Of a stretch of 64,000 nt of DNA, positions 1-8,677 are shown piece after piece. A program made the position numbers and the translations under genes. The stretch is from positions 248,001 through 312,000 of the forward strand of contig NZ_FUZU01000004.1 in NCBI RefSeq assembly GCF_900167975.1. The letters run 5' to 3'. The stretch is from Ohtaekwangia koreensis. GTDB lineage: Bacteria; Bacteroidota; Bacteroidia; Cytophagales; Cyclobacteriaceae. Position 1 is the stretch's first letter; every line of letters begins with the position of its first letter. A model generated the notes under the pieces. The model was not told the DNA's origin and did no database searches. It saw only the letters and a program-made list of their open reading frames with translations.

Positions 1-392
1 GAAAGTAGTTGCATCTCTTCTTCACGCTGCATGACAGACGAGCGATTCTCATCGCTTCCGAGTTTATCTTCCCATGCCTCCAGTGAATCCTTGGCAGCGA
101 GCTTGTTCTTCCGGTGATGGTCGTGACTCACATTGCGCGCGATGTGAAACATCCAGGTTTTAAAGTCGCCCTCTCCGCGGAAGAGATAGCGATACTTCAG
201 TATCCGGAAGAAAACATTCTGCACCAAATCTTCACTGAGCTCGGAATCTTTATTCATGTGGTAGAAAAAACCGAACAAAGGTTTCTTATACCGCTCGAAG
301 AGCAAGCTCATTTTATCGAGATCGCCATCCCTGACTTTCAGCATCAAGGCATTGTCTGTAAGTGCGTCCAATTCAGAAGATAAAGTTTTCAA
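1..392 (-). CDS. ECF-type RNA polymerase sigma-70 factor (partial, C-terminus off the left edge)
   Basis: Reading the minus strand gives an open frame that runs off the left edge. It contains a clear sigma-70 region 2: a first helix with RDGDLDKMSLLFERY, then the core-binding/-10 recognition stretch around SEDLVQNVFFRILKYR, then FKTWMFHIARN followed by a basic DHHRKN segment. About 125 residues are visible; region 4 lies outside the window. ECF sigma factors direct RNA polymerase to small regulons, usually under control of a membrane anti-sigma factor, but no partner is visible here. The start is uncertain: a stop lies in frame near position 432, and the first usable initiators after it are TTG codons (taken here at 390-392); the first in-frame ATG would cut into conserved sequence. 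Confidence 0.85.
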   Translation of the reverse strand, partial: MKTLSSELDALTDNALMLKVRDGDLDKMSLLFERYKKPLFGFFYHMNKDSELSEDLVQNVFFRILKYRYLFRGEGDFKTWMFHIARNVSHDHHRKNKLAAKDSLEAWEDKLGSDENRSSVMQREEEMQLL

Positions 393-571
393 AAGGGGTA
401 ACTTAAGGATTGCAGTTTGGTTACACGGAGTTCATAAAGTTTAAAAAAAATTAAGCTGCTGCTGAAATTTTTCGATTCCACTTCGCTCATAATTGTATAA
501 CCTACACCATAAACCTGAATATTTTATAGGTCTTCCCGAGTTTTTGTGTTATCTTCCTCTGGCCCATCCAA

Positions 572-2515
572 ATGAAAACCTACAGCATTCTCATATTGCT
601 GGTAAGCTCTATAGTACTTACCGGAATAAGTGCTGCTATAACGCACTTCGCAGTCCGCGACAGCCGGCACCGCGTAGAGTGGGTGTTTCATACTTACCAA
701 GCTATCGGACAATCGTCAGAACTCCTCGCGCTTTTAAAGGACATGGAATCAAGTCAACGCGGTTATATATTAACCGGTAACACCGACTACCTTAAAAATA
801 TGGAGAGCAACAGCCTTGTACTAATGATTACCGAAGATTCGCTTCTTCATCTTGTCTCTGATAATCCGCATCAGACATTCTTACTCACGAGCAAACTTTT
901 TCCGATCATACAACAAAAGCATGACCTTATCCGGGACGCGATCCGGTATTATAGTATATATGGGAAAGACAGTGCATCCAATTTTGTAAAAAAAGGTAAA
1001 GGAAAAACACTGATGGATAGTATACAGGTACTGAAGTCAATCTTCAGTGGACACGAGAAAGTACTTCTGGCGGATCGTCTGCAACAAGTTATGCTTACCA
1101 ATAAACGGCAGACGATTGTACGCTACAGCAGTTTTACACTGATCGCTTTCGTTTCTCTTCTGGCGCTGATCACCATCGTGCAGAAAGATCGCAAGAACAA
1201 AGAACTGATCGGTCAGCTTAACACGGCTAATGAAGTGCTTGAGCAAAAAGTAAAGCAACGTACGCTTGAGCTGCAACAACAATCTGACTTAACGGAACAG
1301 CTAAATGAAGAGCTGCAACAAAATATGGAAGAGCTGGAAACATTTTATGAGACGCTGCAAGTGCGGCATATCAAAACAGAAGATGCTTTGCAGGAAGTAC
1401 AGGACCTCTATAACAACGCTCCCTGCGGCTATCATTCGCTATCTCCGGAAGGCATCATTATCCGGATGAACCAGACCGAATTAAAATGGCTTGGGTATAC
1501 CAAAGAAGAAGTACTGGGTAAAATGCAGATTACAAGTATACTTATACCGGAAGAGCATCAATCGTATTATGATGATTTTGCCAGTTTTAAAAAAACAGGA
1601 GCCATTCATAACAAGGAGCATACTTTTCTGCGAAAAGATGGGAGCACGTTTCCTGTGCTGCTAAATGCTACGGCTATATATAACGAAGACGGTACATACC
1701 TGATGAGCCGCGGAAATGTGACAGACATAACTGAAAGAAAGGAATACGAACGACAATTGATGGACGTCAATAAAAAGCTTGTGTACTTCAATGAAGAGAA
1801 AAACAATTTCCTCAGTATAGCAGCGCATGATTTAAAAAGCCCGATCAATAATATTATAGGTCTGATTAGCCTGATTAAAATGCAAAAAGGAAATGATCTC
1901 TCCAGCGATCAGAGTGAGTATATACACTATATACAACAGGCCTGTAACAACATGCAGAACCTCATTATCAATCTTCTTGACATCAACAAAATTGAACAAG
2001 GTATAAATGATGTTAATCCCGAGAAGGTAAATATGAGCAACCTCGTAAAACATCATCTTTATGTGTTTAAAGAAAGTGCGGCAGCGAAGAATATAAAGCT
2101 GACGTTAAAAGATCACTGCCCGGATATAAATCTGACCATTGATGTTTCTGCAATGCAACGGATACTTGAAAATCTTTTGTCCAACGCGCTAAAATTCTCT
2201 CCTAAGAATAAAGAAGTTATCGTCCGCATTTTGCAACACGAAAACGTTGTGAAAATAGAAGTAGAAGACGGTGGCCCTGGTATACCTCCGGAGGAGATCG
2301 GTATGTTATTCAAAAAATTTAAAAAGCTCAGTGCACGACCTACCGATGGTGAAAGCTCAACCGGCTTAGGACTTTCAATCGTGAAAGAACTTGTGCAGCT
2401 GCTCAAGGGGAAAGTATATGTTGAAAGTGAAGTAAACAAAAGAACCGTGTTCACCATCGAATTACCATTCGAGAATATATCCTATCATAACCCGACTATA
2501 GGGACAGAAGTATAG
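572..2515 (+). CDS. CHASE3-PAS sensor histidine kinase
   Basis: A membrane sensor kinase of 647 residues. Domains in order: transmembrane helix at about 5-27; an extracytoplasmic four-helix CHASE3-type sensor (DMESSQRGYILTGN is the characteristic helix signature); second transmembrane helix at about 185-205; coiled coil at about 210-275; PAS domain at about 280-390 ending in VTDITERKEYER; HisKA with the phospho-acceptor His419 in AAHDLKSPINN; HATPase with N-box NLLSNALKFS, G1 box EDGGPGIP and G2 box GLGLSIVK. No receiver domain is fused and no response regulator lies next to it, so its partner is unknown. ATG at 572 is chosen because it places the first helix at the N-terminus. It is a single gene, convergent with the next one. 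Confidence 0.93.
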   Translation: MKTYSILILLVSSIVLTGISAAITHFAVRDSRHRVEWVFHTYQAIGQSSELLALLKDMESSQRGYILTGNTDYLKNMESNSLVLMITEDSLLHLVSDNPHQTFLLTSKLFPIIQQKHDLIRDAIRYYSIYGKDSASNFVKKGKGKTLMDSIQVLKSIFSGHEKVLLADRLQQVMLTNKRQTIVRYSSFTLIAFVSLLALITIVQKDRKNKELIGQLNTANEVLEQKVKQRTLELQQQSDLTEQLNEELQQNMEELETFYETLQVRHIKTEDALQEVQDLYNNAPCGYHSLSPEGIIIRMNQTELKWLGYTKEEVLGKMQITSILIPEEHQSYYDDFASFKKTGAIHNKEHTFLRKDGSTFPVLLNATAIYNEDGTYLMSRGNVTDITERKEYERQLMDVNKKLVYFNEEKNNFLSIAAHDLKSPINNIIGLISLIKMQKGNDLSSDQSEYIHYIQQACNNMQNLIINLLDINKIEQGINDVNPEKVNMSNLVKHHLYVFKESAAAKNIKLTLKDHCPDINLTIDVSAMQRILENLLSNALKFSPKNKEVIVRILQHENVVKIEVEDGGPGIPPEEIGMLFKKFKKLSARPTDGESSTGLGLSIVKELVQLLKGKVYVESEVNKRTVFTIELPFENISYHNPTIGTEV

Positions 2516-2543
2516 AAGTAAATCCCGATATGATCAAAAAACA

Positions 2544-2561
2544 GATGTTTATACAAACATC
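2544..2561 (-). terminator. Hairpin between convergent genes
   Basis: Seven-base perfect stem (GATGTTT / AAACATC) with a four-base loop, lying between two convergent stop codons. On the minus strand the stem is followed by TG and then six T residues, so it most resembles an intrinsic terminator for the minus-strand gene that ends at 2564. Confidence 0.5.
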
Positions 2562-2563
2562 AA

Positions 2564-3184
2564 TTATGAATTGCGTATAGATGATAGTTTATTGCGTTCG
2601 TCCTGCAGTTCGCGTGAAAGCTTGGTTTGTTTCTCCATCGCTCTACGTTTATACTCTTCGTATTCATTGGTTAGCATATTGATGGTCAGCTTCTTTTCAT
2701 GTAGTGATTTGTTGATCATCTTCATACGGCCCGCCAATGTAACTATAACAAATGCCAGTGCTACCAGCAAAACAGCAAAGAGGGTGAGGAAAGCACTTTT
2801 CTGAATGTCAATTCCCAACACAGAAATATGTGTACTGTCGTGAAGCGTTGCCGCCATCGACTGCTCCTTTTTCTGAAGAGAATCCTTTACCTGTGTTACT
2901 TGCTTTTTTAATTGCTCAATGTTTTTATTGGCGGCAAGAATGGCAACATCTTTTGCTGCCAAAGAATCGCGCGTAATTTTCCAGACTCCATCCATCACGC
3001 TTTCTTTCACAACTTTATATTCCTTAAAGGATTGTGACTTCGCCTTCATGATGCTATAGCGCTCACGCAACGTATAGTTCTCAGGCTGCGTTTGTATTGG
3101 AGTTTCTTCTGCAGGTTGTTGCGCAAATAAAAATTGAAACGTTAACATACATACCCACAGTGCAACAAAGTTTTTCATTTTCAT
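2564..3184 (-). CDS. Secreted/membrane-anchored coiled-coil protein of unknown function
   Basis: A 206-residue protein with an N-terminal signal peptide ending near FAQQ (residue 22), a polar region with the helix YSIMKAKSQSFKEYKVVK, a coiled-coil segment (about 80-110), one transmembrane helix at about 128-150 (FLTLFAVLLVALAFVIVTLA) and a cytoplasmic, strongly charged coiled-coil tail. Proteins of this architecture are common in Cytophagales and, as I recall, are often mislabelled as tRNA (guanine-N1)-methyltransferase; nothing resembling a methyltransferase fold or SAM motif is visible here. The two coiled coils on both sides of the membrane suggest a structural or scaffolding role, which is inference only. 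Confidence 0.8.
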   Translation of the reverse strand: MKMKNFVALWVCMLTFQFLFAQQPAEETPIQTQPENYTLRERYSIMKAKSQSFKEYKVVKESVMDGVWKITRDSLAAKDVAILAANKNIEQLKKQVTQVKDSLQKKEQSMAATLHDSTHISVLGIDIQKSAFLTLFAVLLVALAFVIVTLAGRMKMINKSLHEKKLTINMLTNEYEEYKRRAMEKQTKLSRELQDERNKLSSIRNS

Positions 3185-3327
3185 AAGCGGTCTTTGGTTG
3201 ATAGATTTTGCAAACTACGCTATCCCACAACTTTTTTACTACCTCGTTTATTTCAGCAGTGAATCTATTCGATTAAAGCTTTATGACAAGGGATGAAAGG
3301 TAACCATTCTAATTCAAAAAATTAAAA

Positions 3328-4173
3328 TTATGCAATACGTTTTGCTCTCCCCTCTTCGATGCCCAGGCCGAACAACGCGAAATCATACTTCACGGGATCG
3401 GCTGGATCGAGTACACGCAGCCGTGCAGTAAGTTCAAGTGCCGTCTGCCAATCGGTTTGCTTTCGCTTGATGAGTTTGAGTCTGCGGGCAACGCGATCCA
3501 CATGCACATCACAAGGGCAGATCAATTGTGACGGCTTGATTTTTTTCCAGATGCCGAAGTCCACCCCCTTATCATCATCACGCACCATCCATCGAAGGTA
3601 CATCACCAGTCGCTTGCAGGTAGATTTTCGAGCAGGCGATGGAATGTGTTTTCGTGTACGGTGTGGTGCATCATCAAGACTAAAAAATAATTCCTGAAAT
3701 TGGTTGAGCCCCTGCTCCACCGTATCCACTTTATCTCCTGCATAAAATGCATCTTCCAGTGAACGATGATTTTGATAGTACCACTTCAGCGCTTCAATAA
3801 AGTACAACGTATCGGTAGCATTGAAAGTACGATGCTTGAAAAGAAGCAACGGCTTTAAATCTTTCTCGCGATGATGAAGGATAAATTCATGCGGATCATT
3901 GTCCATCATCGTCATGAGTTGCCTGCATTTATTGATGATCGTTTTGCGCTGACCCCACGCCAACACAGCAGCAAACAATCCGGCAATTTCTATATCCTGC
4001 TTTTTTTTAAAAGCATGCGGAATGGAGACCGGATCATTTTCGATGAAGTCCGGCTGGTTATATAACGCTACCTTCTGATCTAAAAACTCTTTCAGCGCAG
4101 CAGCTGTGAGTTTGTTTCTGTTTACGGCCACAACCAATATTTTCTCAATAATACTAGAATTAATGTAGACCAC
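3328..4173 (-). CDS. TIGR02757 (DUF2400) family protein
   Basis: Resembles the TIGR02757/DUF2400 family found across Bacteroidota: the motifs DPVSIPHAF, AGLFAAVLAWGQRKTII, the RWMVR segment, and CPCDVHVDRVARRLKLIKRKQTDWQ near the C-terminus are all present. The family shows a helix-hairpin-helix-like arrangement near the C-terminus and is thought to be DNA-glycosylase-related, but no activity has been established that I know of. Length (about 265-281 residues) is normal. The start is unresolved because no ATG lies upstream of the conserved part; GTG at 4173 is the longest choice, and GTG at 4131 would begin directly before the conserved region and may be the real one. Confidence 0.82.
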   Translation of the reverse strand: MVYINSSIIEKILVVAVNRNKLTAAALKEFLDQKVALYNQPDFIENDPVSIPHAFKKKQDIEIAGLFAAVLAWGQRKTIINKCRQLMTMMDNDPHEFILHHREKDLKPLLLFKHRTFNATDTLYFIEALKWYYQNHRSLEDAFYAGDKVDTVEQGLNQFQELFFSLDDAPHRTRKHIPSPARKSTCKRLVMYLRWMVRDDDKGVDFGIWKKIKPSQLICPCDVHVDRVARRLKLIKRKQTDWQTALELTARLRVLDPADPVKYDFALFGLGIEEGRAKRIA

Positions 4174-4197
4174 ATGATGCTATTTCAAAACGAATAG

Positions 4198-4205
4198 TAG
4201 CTTTG
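4198..4205 (+). promoter_or_regulatory. Candidate Bacteroidota -7 element TAGCTTTG
   Basis: An exact match to the -7 consensus TAnnTTTG lies 27 bases before the ATG at 4233. I do not see a TTTG -33 element at the usual 19-base spacing, so the support is one box only. Confidence 0.3.
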
Positions 4206-4232
4206 TTAACACACGAAATTGTAACATCCGTC

Positions 4233-5615
4233 ATGAAGAAATTCTTCCGGTATCTTGGCATCAGCCTTCTTGTAATCATTGTTGCTACGCTCACCTATAT
4301 TCTGATCTTCTTTCCTACCATTATGACAGGCATGGCAGCGAAAACCATGTGCTCCTGTGTATATGTTACGAATCGCACGCCAGAAAGTGTGGTACAGGAA
4401 GAGTTCCAGGTTTTTCCCGGAATGCCATCTTTACCGTATGAAGTGAACCGCAAAGATTCTTCTGTATCTGTCTCCATGTTTTGGAAAACAAGTAAAGCTA
4501 TATATAGGGACCGGCTGGGATGTACTTTACTCGCAGAGCAGGAAGAGGACGTTGTAAGAAGTCAATCTATTAAAAGACCGCCGGTTGCTGCAAACCAGGA
4601 TTCACTCGCATGGCCTTCCGGAAATAGTATAGCCGATACCATTCTGCAAGGCGTTGACTATACCAAAATAAAAGAAGCAGTAAATAACGCTTTCGCGGAT
4701 ATAGATCCTGAGAAAACGATCTATACACATGGCGTTGCTGTAGTATATAACGGACAACTCATTGCCGAGAAGTATGCAGACGGCTATGATCACAACAGTC
4801 GCTTGATGGGCTGGTCGATGACCAAGAGTATAACCAACGCATTGATCGGTATACTGGTGAAGGAAGGAAAGTTAAAAACAGAAGAAGCTGCGCCAGTTCC
4901 CGAATGGAAAGACGATGAGCGCCACAACATTACCTTAAACAATTTGCTGCAGGCCAGCAGCGGAATTGAATGGTCTGAATCTTATTTCTCGCCTACTGCC
5001 GATTTCCACCAGATGTTTATCAAGAGCGATGATAAGGCAGCCTATGCAGCGTCACGAAAATTAAAACATGAGCCCGGTACATTCTTTCAATACTCAAGCG
5101 GAACCACAAATATACTCTCACGCATAATCAGGCAGACCGTGGGCGACACAGCATACTATCAGTTTCCCTATAAAAAACTTTTTTACAAGATCGGCATGAA
5201 CCATGCCGTGATTGAGCCGGACGCTTCCGGAACATTTGTGGCATCATCTTACTCCTTTGCTTCGGCCCGTGATTGGGCTCGCCTCGGGTTGCTATACCTG
5301 AACGATGGTGTCTGGAATGGAGAGCGAATCTTGCCGGAAGGATGGGTGAAGTATTCGACAACACCAGCACCTGCAGCAAAGATCCGTCAGTACGGCGCAC
5401 AGATCTGGCTGAACCTGGGCAATTCTGCTAATCCCTCAGAAGTTGAATATCCCGGTTTGCCCAATGAAGCAATTATATTCGATGGCTTCGAAAAAAACTT
5501 TGTAGTCATTATACCTTCTAAAAATTTAGTGGTGGTACGTCTGGGAGTCACACACAACAAAAACTTCAGCATGGCAAACCTGGTGAACGGTGTCATCGAA
5601 GGACTTCCTGACTGA
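4233..5615 (+). CDS. Membrane-anchored serine hydrolase, class C beta-lactamase-like
   Basis: A 460-residue protein of the beta-lactamase/penicillin-binding-protein-like serine hydrolase superfamily. An N-terminal hydrophobic helix (about 8-30) anchors it to the membrane or serves as an uncleaved signal. The catalytic SxxK tetrad is SMTK at Ser195, inside GWSMTKSITNALIG. The second motif, normally YxN, reads YSSGT at the expected place (about 290), as in esterase-like members. The C-terminal part (PGLPNEAIIFDGFEKNFVVIIPSKNLVVVRLG) is the usual final strand region. Members range from peptidases and esterases to true beta-lactamases, so the substrate cannot be given. The ATG at 4233 is preferred over an upstream in-frame TTG at 4203 because it puts the hydrophobic helix first. 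Confidence 0.87.
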   Translation: MKKFFRYLGISLLVIIVATLTYILIFFPTIMTGMAAKTMCSCVYVTNRTPESVVQEEFQVFPGMPSLPYEVNRKDSSVSVSMFWKTSKAIYRDRLGCTLLAEQEEDVVRSQSIKRPPVAANQDSLAWPSGNSIADTILQGVDYTKIKEAVNNAFADIDPEKTIYTHGVAVVYNGQLIAEKYADGYDHNSRLMGWSMTKSITNALIGILVKEGKLKTEEAAPVPEWKDDERHNITLNNLLQASSGIEWSESYFSPTADFHQMFIKSDDKAAYAASRKLKHEPGTFFQYSSGTTNILSRIIRQTVGDTAYYQFPYKKLFYKIGMNHAVIEPDASGTFVASSYSFASARDWARLGLLYLNDGVWNGERILPEGWVKYSTTPAPAAKIRQYGAQIWLNLGNSANPSEVEYPGLPNEAIIFDGFEKNFVVIIPSKNLVVVRLGVTHNKNFSMANLVNGVIEGLPD

Positions 5616-5645
5616 TTACAGTATATGCGGGATACATTGACTAAT

Positions 5646-5679
5646 ATACAGTATACGGTTAATCCACCGTATACTGTAT
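5646..5679. terminator. Perfect 14-bp hairpin between convergent genes, overlapping a stop codon
   Basis: Arms ATACAGTATACGGT (5646-5659) and ACCGTATACTGTAT (5666-5679) are exactly complementary with a six-base loop. The right arm encodes the last codons of the minus-strand oxidoreductase and the loop holds its stop, while the left arm lies downstream of it. There is no T tract, so it may act as a transcript-end stabiliser rather than a classical intrinsic terminator. Confidence 0.5.
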
Positions 5680-6648
5680 GCCTGCAATTTTACGAACACG
5701 ATCCAATGTGTCCATTAGTTGCAACGTATCCTGATGTGTCATTACAGTACTTTCAGTAAGTCCGCTTCGCAGGCACTCGCCTACATGGCGAGCTTCGAAT
5801 TGATAGCCATAGCCGTCTTCACGGTGTACATCTATAGTTTGTGGTATATCTTTTCCCATGGCGACCTCGAGTATACCAATGGCATTGTGAAAACGATTCC
5901 TCAGCATAATCCTCCCCTCTGTTCCCGCAATCACTGCCTCCACCGGTGTATGAGCTGATAAAGTTGATGACAGGTTTGCTATCGCTCCATTAGAAAATTT
6001 CATCAACATCGCGCATTGCTCATCAACCCCGGTTACAGCAGGCGTAATGGTTGCTTGTATCTCTACAGGTTTACCTAACAATGATTGCGCGAGAAAGACC
6101 GGATATATACCTATATCCAGCAGCGAGCCTCCTCCGAGCAACGGATCAACCAACCGTTGGGGTACCGGTTCCCCGGGATTAAAACCGAAGTCTGCCTGGA
6201 TCCACCGGATCTCTCCCAACACGCCTGACTGAATAATTTCAATAACTTTTTTATACTGTGGCAAAAATTTAGTCCAGAAGGCTTCCATGATAAAGACTTT
6301 CTGCTCACGCGCAAAAGCTATCATTTCATTTGCCTGCTTGCTGTTGAGTGCAAATGCTTTTTCACACAACACGGCTTTATGATGTTTAAGGCAAAGCATA
6401 ACATGCTCGTAATGCAGGCCATGCGGCGTGGCTATATAGATCACGTCCACATCCTTATCGTTCACCAATTCTTCATAGGTGGTAAAGAAGCGCGCGGCAT
6501 TGTACTGCGTTGCAAATTCTTGCGCCTTACTTTTATCGCGCGAAGCAACCGCTGCCAGCGTTGCGTGCTCGACAAGCTTCAGATCGTTTGCGAATTTATT
6601 GGCGATCTTTCCGCAACCTAAAATACCCCAGCGAATTGTTGATGACAT
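5659..6648 (-). CDS. Gfo/Idh/MocA family NAD(P)-dependent oxidoreductase
   Basis: A 329-residue dehydrogenase with an N-terminal Rossmann fold (WGILGCGKIANKFA, the GxGxxA dinucleotide site at residues about 9-15; SRDKSKAQEFA after the second strand; VIYIATPHGLHYEH) and a C-terminal alpha/beta Gfo/Idh/MocA substrate domain (GGGSLLDIGIYPV). The family motif EKP reads EKA here (LCEKAFALNSK), which is found in the dihydrodiol-dehydrogenase-like branch. These enzymes oxidise or reduce sugars, inositols or diols; the substrate is not deducible. The start at 6648 puts the Rossmann motif at the N-terminus, whereas a longer open frame would add 33 unrelated residues and overlap the divergent gene. It shares a 48-base region with trmN6. 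Confidence 0.92.
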   Translation of the reverse strand: MSSTIRWGILGCGKIANKFANDLKLVEHATLAAVASRDKSKAQEFATQYNAARFFTTYEELVNDKDVDVIYIATPHGLHYEHVMLCLKHHKAVLCEKAFALNSKQANEMIAFAREQKVFIMEAFWTKFLPQYKKVIEIIQSGVLGEIRWIQADFGFNPGEPVPQRLVDPLLGGGSLLDIGIYPVFLAQSLLGKPVEIQATITPAVTGVDEQCAMLMKFSNGAIANLSSTLSAHTPVEAVIAGTEGRIMLRNRFHNAIGILEVAMGKDIPQTIDVHREDGYGYQFEARHVGECLRSGLTESTVMTHQDTLQLMDTLDRVRKIAGIQYTVD

Positions 6649-6696
6649 ATTTATCTTGAAAATTTGATGTTCGTTGTAAATTAAGAATATTGGCGC

Positions 6697-7413
6697 ATGG
6701 CAAAAAGCGGCACGCATTTTCACTTCAAACAGTTTTCCATTGCCCACGACCGATGTACCATGAAAGTAGGCACCGATGGTGTATTACTGGGTGCATGGGC
6801 GAATGTAGAGAAGAAAGATTCCATCCTCGACATCGGCACGGGCTCCGGAGTGATTGCGTTAATGCTGGCGCAACGCTCTGCTCCCGGTGCGTGTATCCAT
6901 GCCGTTGAACTCGAGCAACAGGATGCGCAACAGGCAACGGAAAATGTAGCGGCTTCACCCTGGCCTCAAAAAGTGAAAGTATATAACACCGCCATTCAGC
7001 AATTTGAGGGTGAAAAACAATATGATCTGATCCTTTCCAATCCTCCATACTTCATCAACAGTCAGGAACCACCAGATCAAAGACGATTGCAAACACGTCA
7101 TACAACGGCGTTGAGTTTTTCAGATCTGCTCCTGGCGGTGACACGCTTACTCAAGCCAGGAGGCAGCTTCCAGGTTATACTTCCCTATACCGAAGGCCTG
7201 CAATTCATTGCATTAGCGATGCAACACGCATTGCATTGTACCCGGCAGTGGAGTTTCAGAACACGACAGGAGAAACCAATCGAACGCTGGCTGCTGGAAT
7301 TTTCGACTATACCGACAACCGTTGATTGTGGAGAAATATTACTATACAAGCACGATACCACCTGGGATGATTCATATATAGCCGTGACGCGTGATTTTTA
7401 TCTCAACATGTAA
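6697..7413 (+). CDS. yfiC: tRNA1(Val) (adenine(37)-N6)-methyltransferase
   Basis: A 238-residue SAM-dependent methyltransferase matching TrmN6/YfiC: HFHFKQFSIAHDRCTMKVGTDGVLLGAWA is the family N-terminal signature (quoted region spans about residues 7-36), followed by motif I LDIGTGSGVIALMLAQR, the acidic motif II VELEQQDAQQA, and the catalytic NPPY at about residue 111 that marks N6-adenine methylation. In other bacteria the enzyme modifies A37 of tRNA1(Val). It acts in the cytoplasm and stands as a single gene, divergent from the oxidoreductase with 48 bases between the starts. Confidence 0.92.
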   Translation: MAKSGTHFHFKQFSIAHDRCTMKVGTDGVLLGAWANVEKKDSILDIGTGSGVIALMLAQRSAPGACIHAVELEQQDAQQATENVAASPWPQKVKVYNTAIQQFEGEKQYDLILSNPPYFINSQEPPDQRRLQTRHTTALSFSDLLLAVTRLLKPGGSFQVILPYTEGLQFIALAMQHALHCTRQWSFRTRQEKPIERWLLEFSTIPTTVDCGEILLYKHDTTWDDSYIAVTRDFYLNM

Positions 7414-7522
7414 ATATGGATTGATCATCTATGAAGAAGAATAAAGATCAAGTAATTTTTGTAACTTGTTTAAATGTATTCGCTATAGTGGCTACGAATT
7501 CACTTTATTTTAAAACCCCTCT

Positions 7523-8095
7523 ATGAAAAAAAACATTCTCTTTATTCTGTTAGCACTGGCGACCAATGCCTTTGCACAGACAACCTGGAATATTGATAAG
7601 CCGCATTCGCGAATTAGTTTTAGTGTTGCTCACATGGTTGTATCGGAAACCGAAGGAAGCTTCAAGGACTTTGATGCAAAGGTGATCAGCAAGACTCCGG
7701 ACTTTAATGGTGCCGATGTTGAATTCACTGCGAAGACTGCTTCTGTCGACACGGATAATGAAAAACGCGATACGCATTTAAAGGGTGATGAGTTTTTCAA
7801 TGCTGAAAAATATCCGGAGATAAAATTCAAGGGCAACCTGGTAAAGGAAAGTGATAAATATGTATTGAAGGGAAATCTAACGCTGCGCGATGTTACGAAG
7901 CCTGTTACGTTCGCAGTAGTATATGGCGGATCGGTAAAAGCATTTGGTGGTGAGAAAGCAGGTTTCAAACTCAACGGAAAAATTAATCGCCAGGACTACG
8001 GATTAAAGTGGAGCAAGACAGTCGAGTCCGGTGGACTTGTTGTAGGTGATGAAGTCGAGATCATCTGCAAAGTTGAGTTAAACAAAGCTCAATAA
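7523..8095 (+). CDS. YceI family periplasmic lipid-binding protein
   Basis: A 190-residue protein with a clear signal peptide (MKKNILFILLALATNAFAQ, cleaved after about residue 19) and the YceI lipocalin-like barrel: WNIDKPHSRISFSVAHMVVSETEGSF, VEFTAKTASVDTDNEKRDTHLKGDEFFNAEKYPEI (spread over residues about 55-95) and LTLRDVTKPVTF. Family members bind polyisoprenoids or other amphipathic ligands in the periplasm. The C-terminal LKWSKTVESGGLVVGDEVEI is the typical ending. The MarR-type regulator 123 bases downstream on the same strand could control it, a combination that is common but not proven here. Confidence 0.93.
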   Translation: MKKNILFILLALATNAFAQTTWNIDKPHSRISFSVAHMVVSETEGSFKDFDAKVISKTPDFNGADVEFTAKTASVDTDNEKRDTHLKGDEFFNAEKYPEIKFKGNLVKESDKYVLKGNLTLRDVTKPVTFAVVYGGSVKAFGGEKAGFKLNGKINRQDYGLKWSKTVESGGLVVGDEVEIICKVELNKAQ

Positions 8096-8218
8096 CATTA
8101 CGTTCGCAGGCGCAGCACAAACAATCACATTTCCATTTGAAGATAAACATTGCGGAAGTGTCGCGCGCATGCGGTCTGATTTTTTATTAACAGTATAGTA
8201 CAGTTATCGTCCACTTTA

Positions 8219-8677
8219 ATGAAAAACCTTATGAAAATTGAGGAAGAGATTAGCCAGCCTAAATTTCGGAATGCGACTCAGAAGGCACTTATCAACGTGA
8301 TTTTTACCTCACACTGGATCCTGGATAAGCAACAGAGTTTTTTCAAGCCCTTTGGAATTACATCGCAGCAATTCAATATTTTGAGAATCCTGAGAGGACA
8401 GTATCCTCAAGGTATATCTGGCGCTACGCTGAAGGCGCGTATGATGGATAAAAATTCGGATGTATCGCGACTCCTCGACCGGCTCGAAGTAAAAGAGCTT
8501 ATCGAGAAGAGACTTTGTCCTTCCGACAAGCGTGCCACAGATATATTCATCACACAGAAAGGATTGGACGTATTAGCCGAACTCGATAAAAATCAAACCG
8601 AGTTCGATGCTATACTTGCCCTTACTGATTCCGAAGCAATGTTGCTCAGTGAATTGTTGGATAAAGCGCGTGGTTGA
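8219..8677 (+). CDS. MarR family transcriptional regulator
   Basis: A 152-residue winged-helix protein. The N-terminal dimerisation helix (about 20-45) is followed by FGITSQQFNILRILRGQYPQG, the recognition helix region ISGATLKARMMDKNSDVSRLLDRLEVKELI (about 73-102), and the wing RCPSDKRATDIFITQKG (Cys at the start of the wing: LCPSDKRAT). A C-terminal helix completes the dimer interface. MarR proteins usually repress neighbouring genes and release DNA upon binding small aromatic or oxidising compounds; the upstream YceI gene is a plausible target. Start at 8219 or the second ATG at 8231. Its stop codon abuts that of the convergent peptidase with no spacer. Confidence 0.92.
   Translation: MKNLMKIEEEISQPKFRNATQKALINVIFTSHWILDKQQSFFKPFGITSQQFNILRILRGQYPQGISGATLKARMMDKNSDVSRLLDRLEVKELIEKRLCPSDKRATDIFITQKGLDVLAELDKNQTEFDAILALTDSEAMLLSELLDKARG

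Noticed and set aside
114-383. 89-codon plus-strand open frame at the left edge
   Set aside because: It is the antisense shadow of the sigma-70 region 2 that reads clearly on the minus strand.
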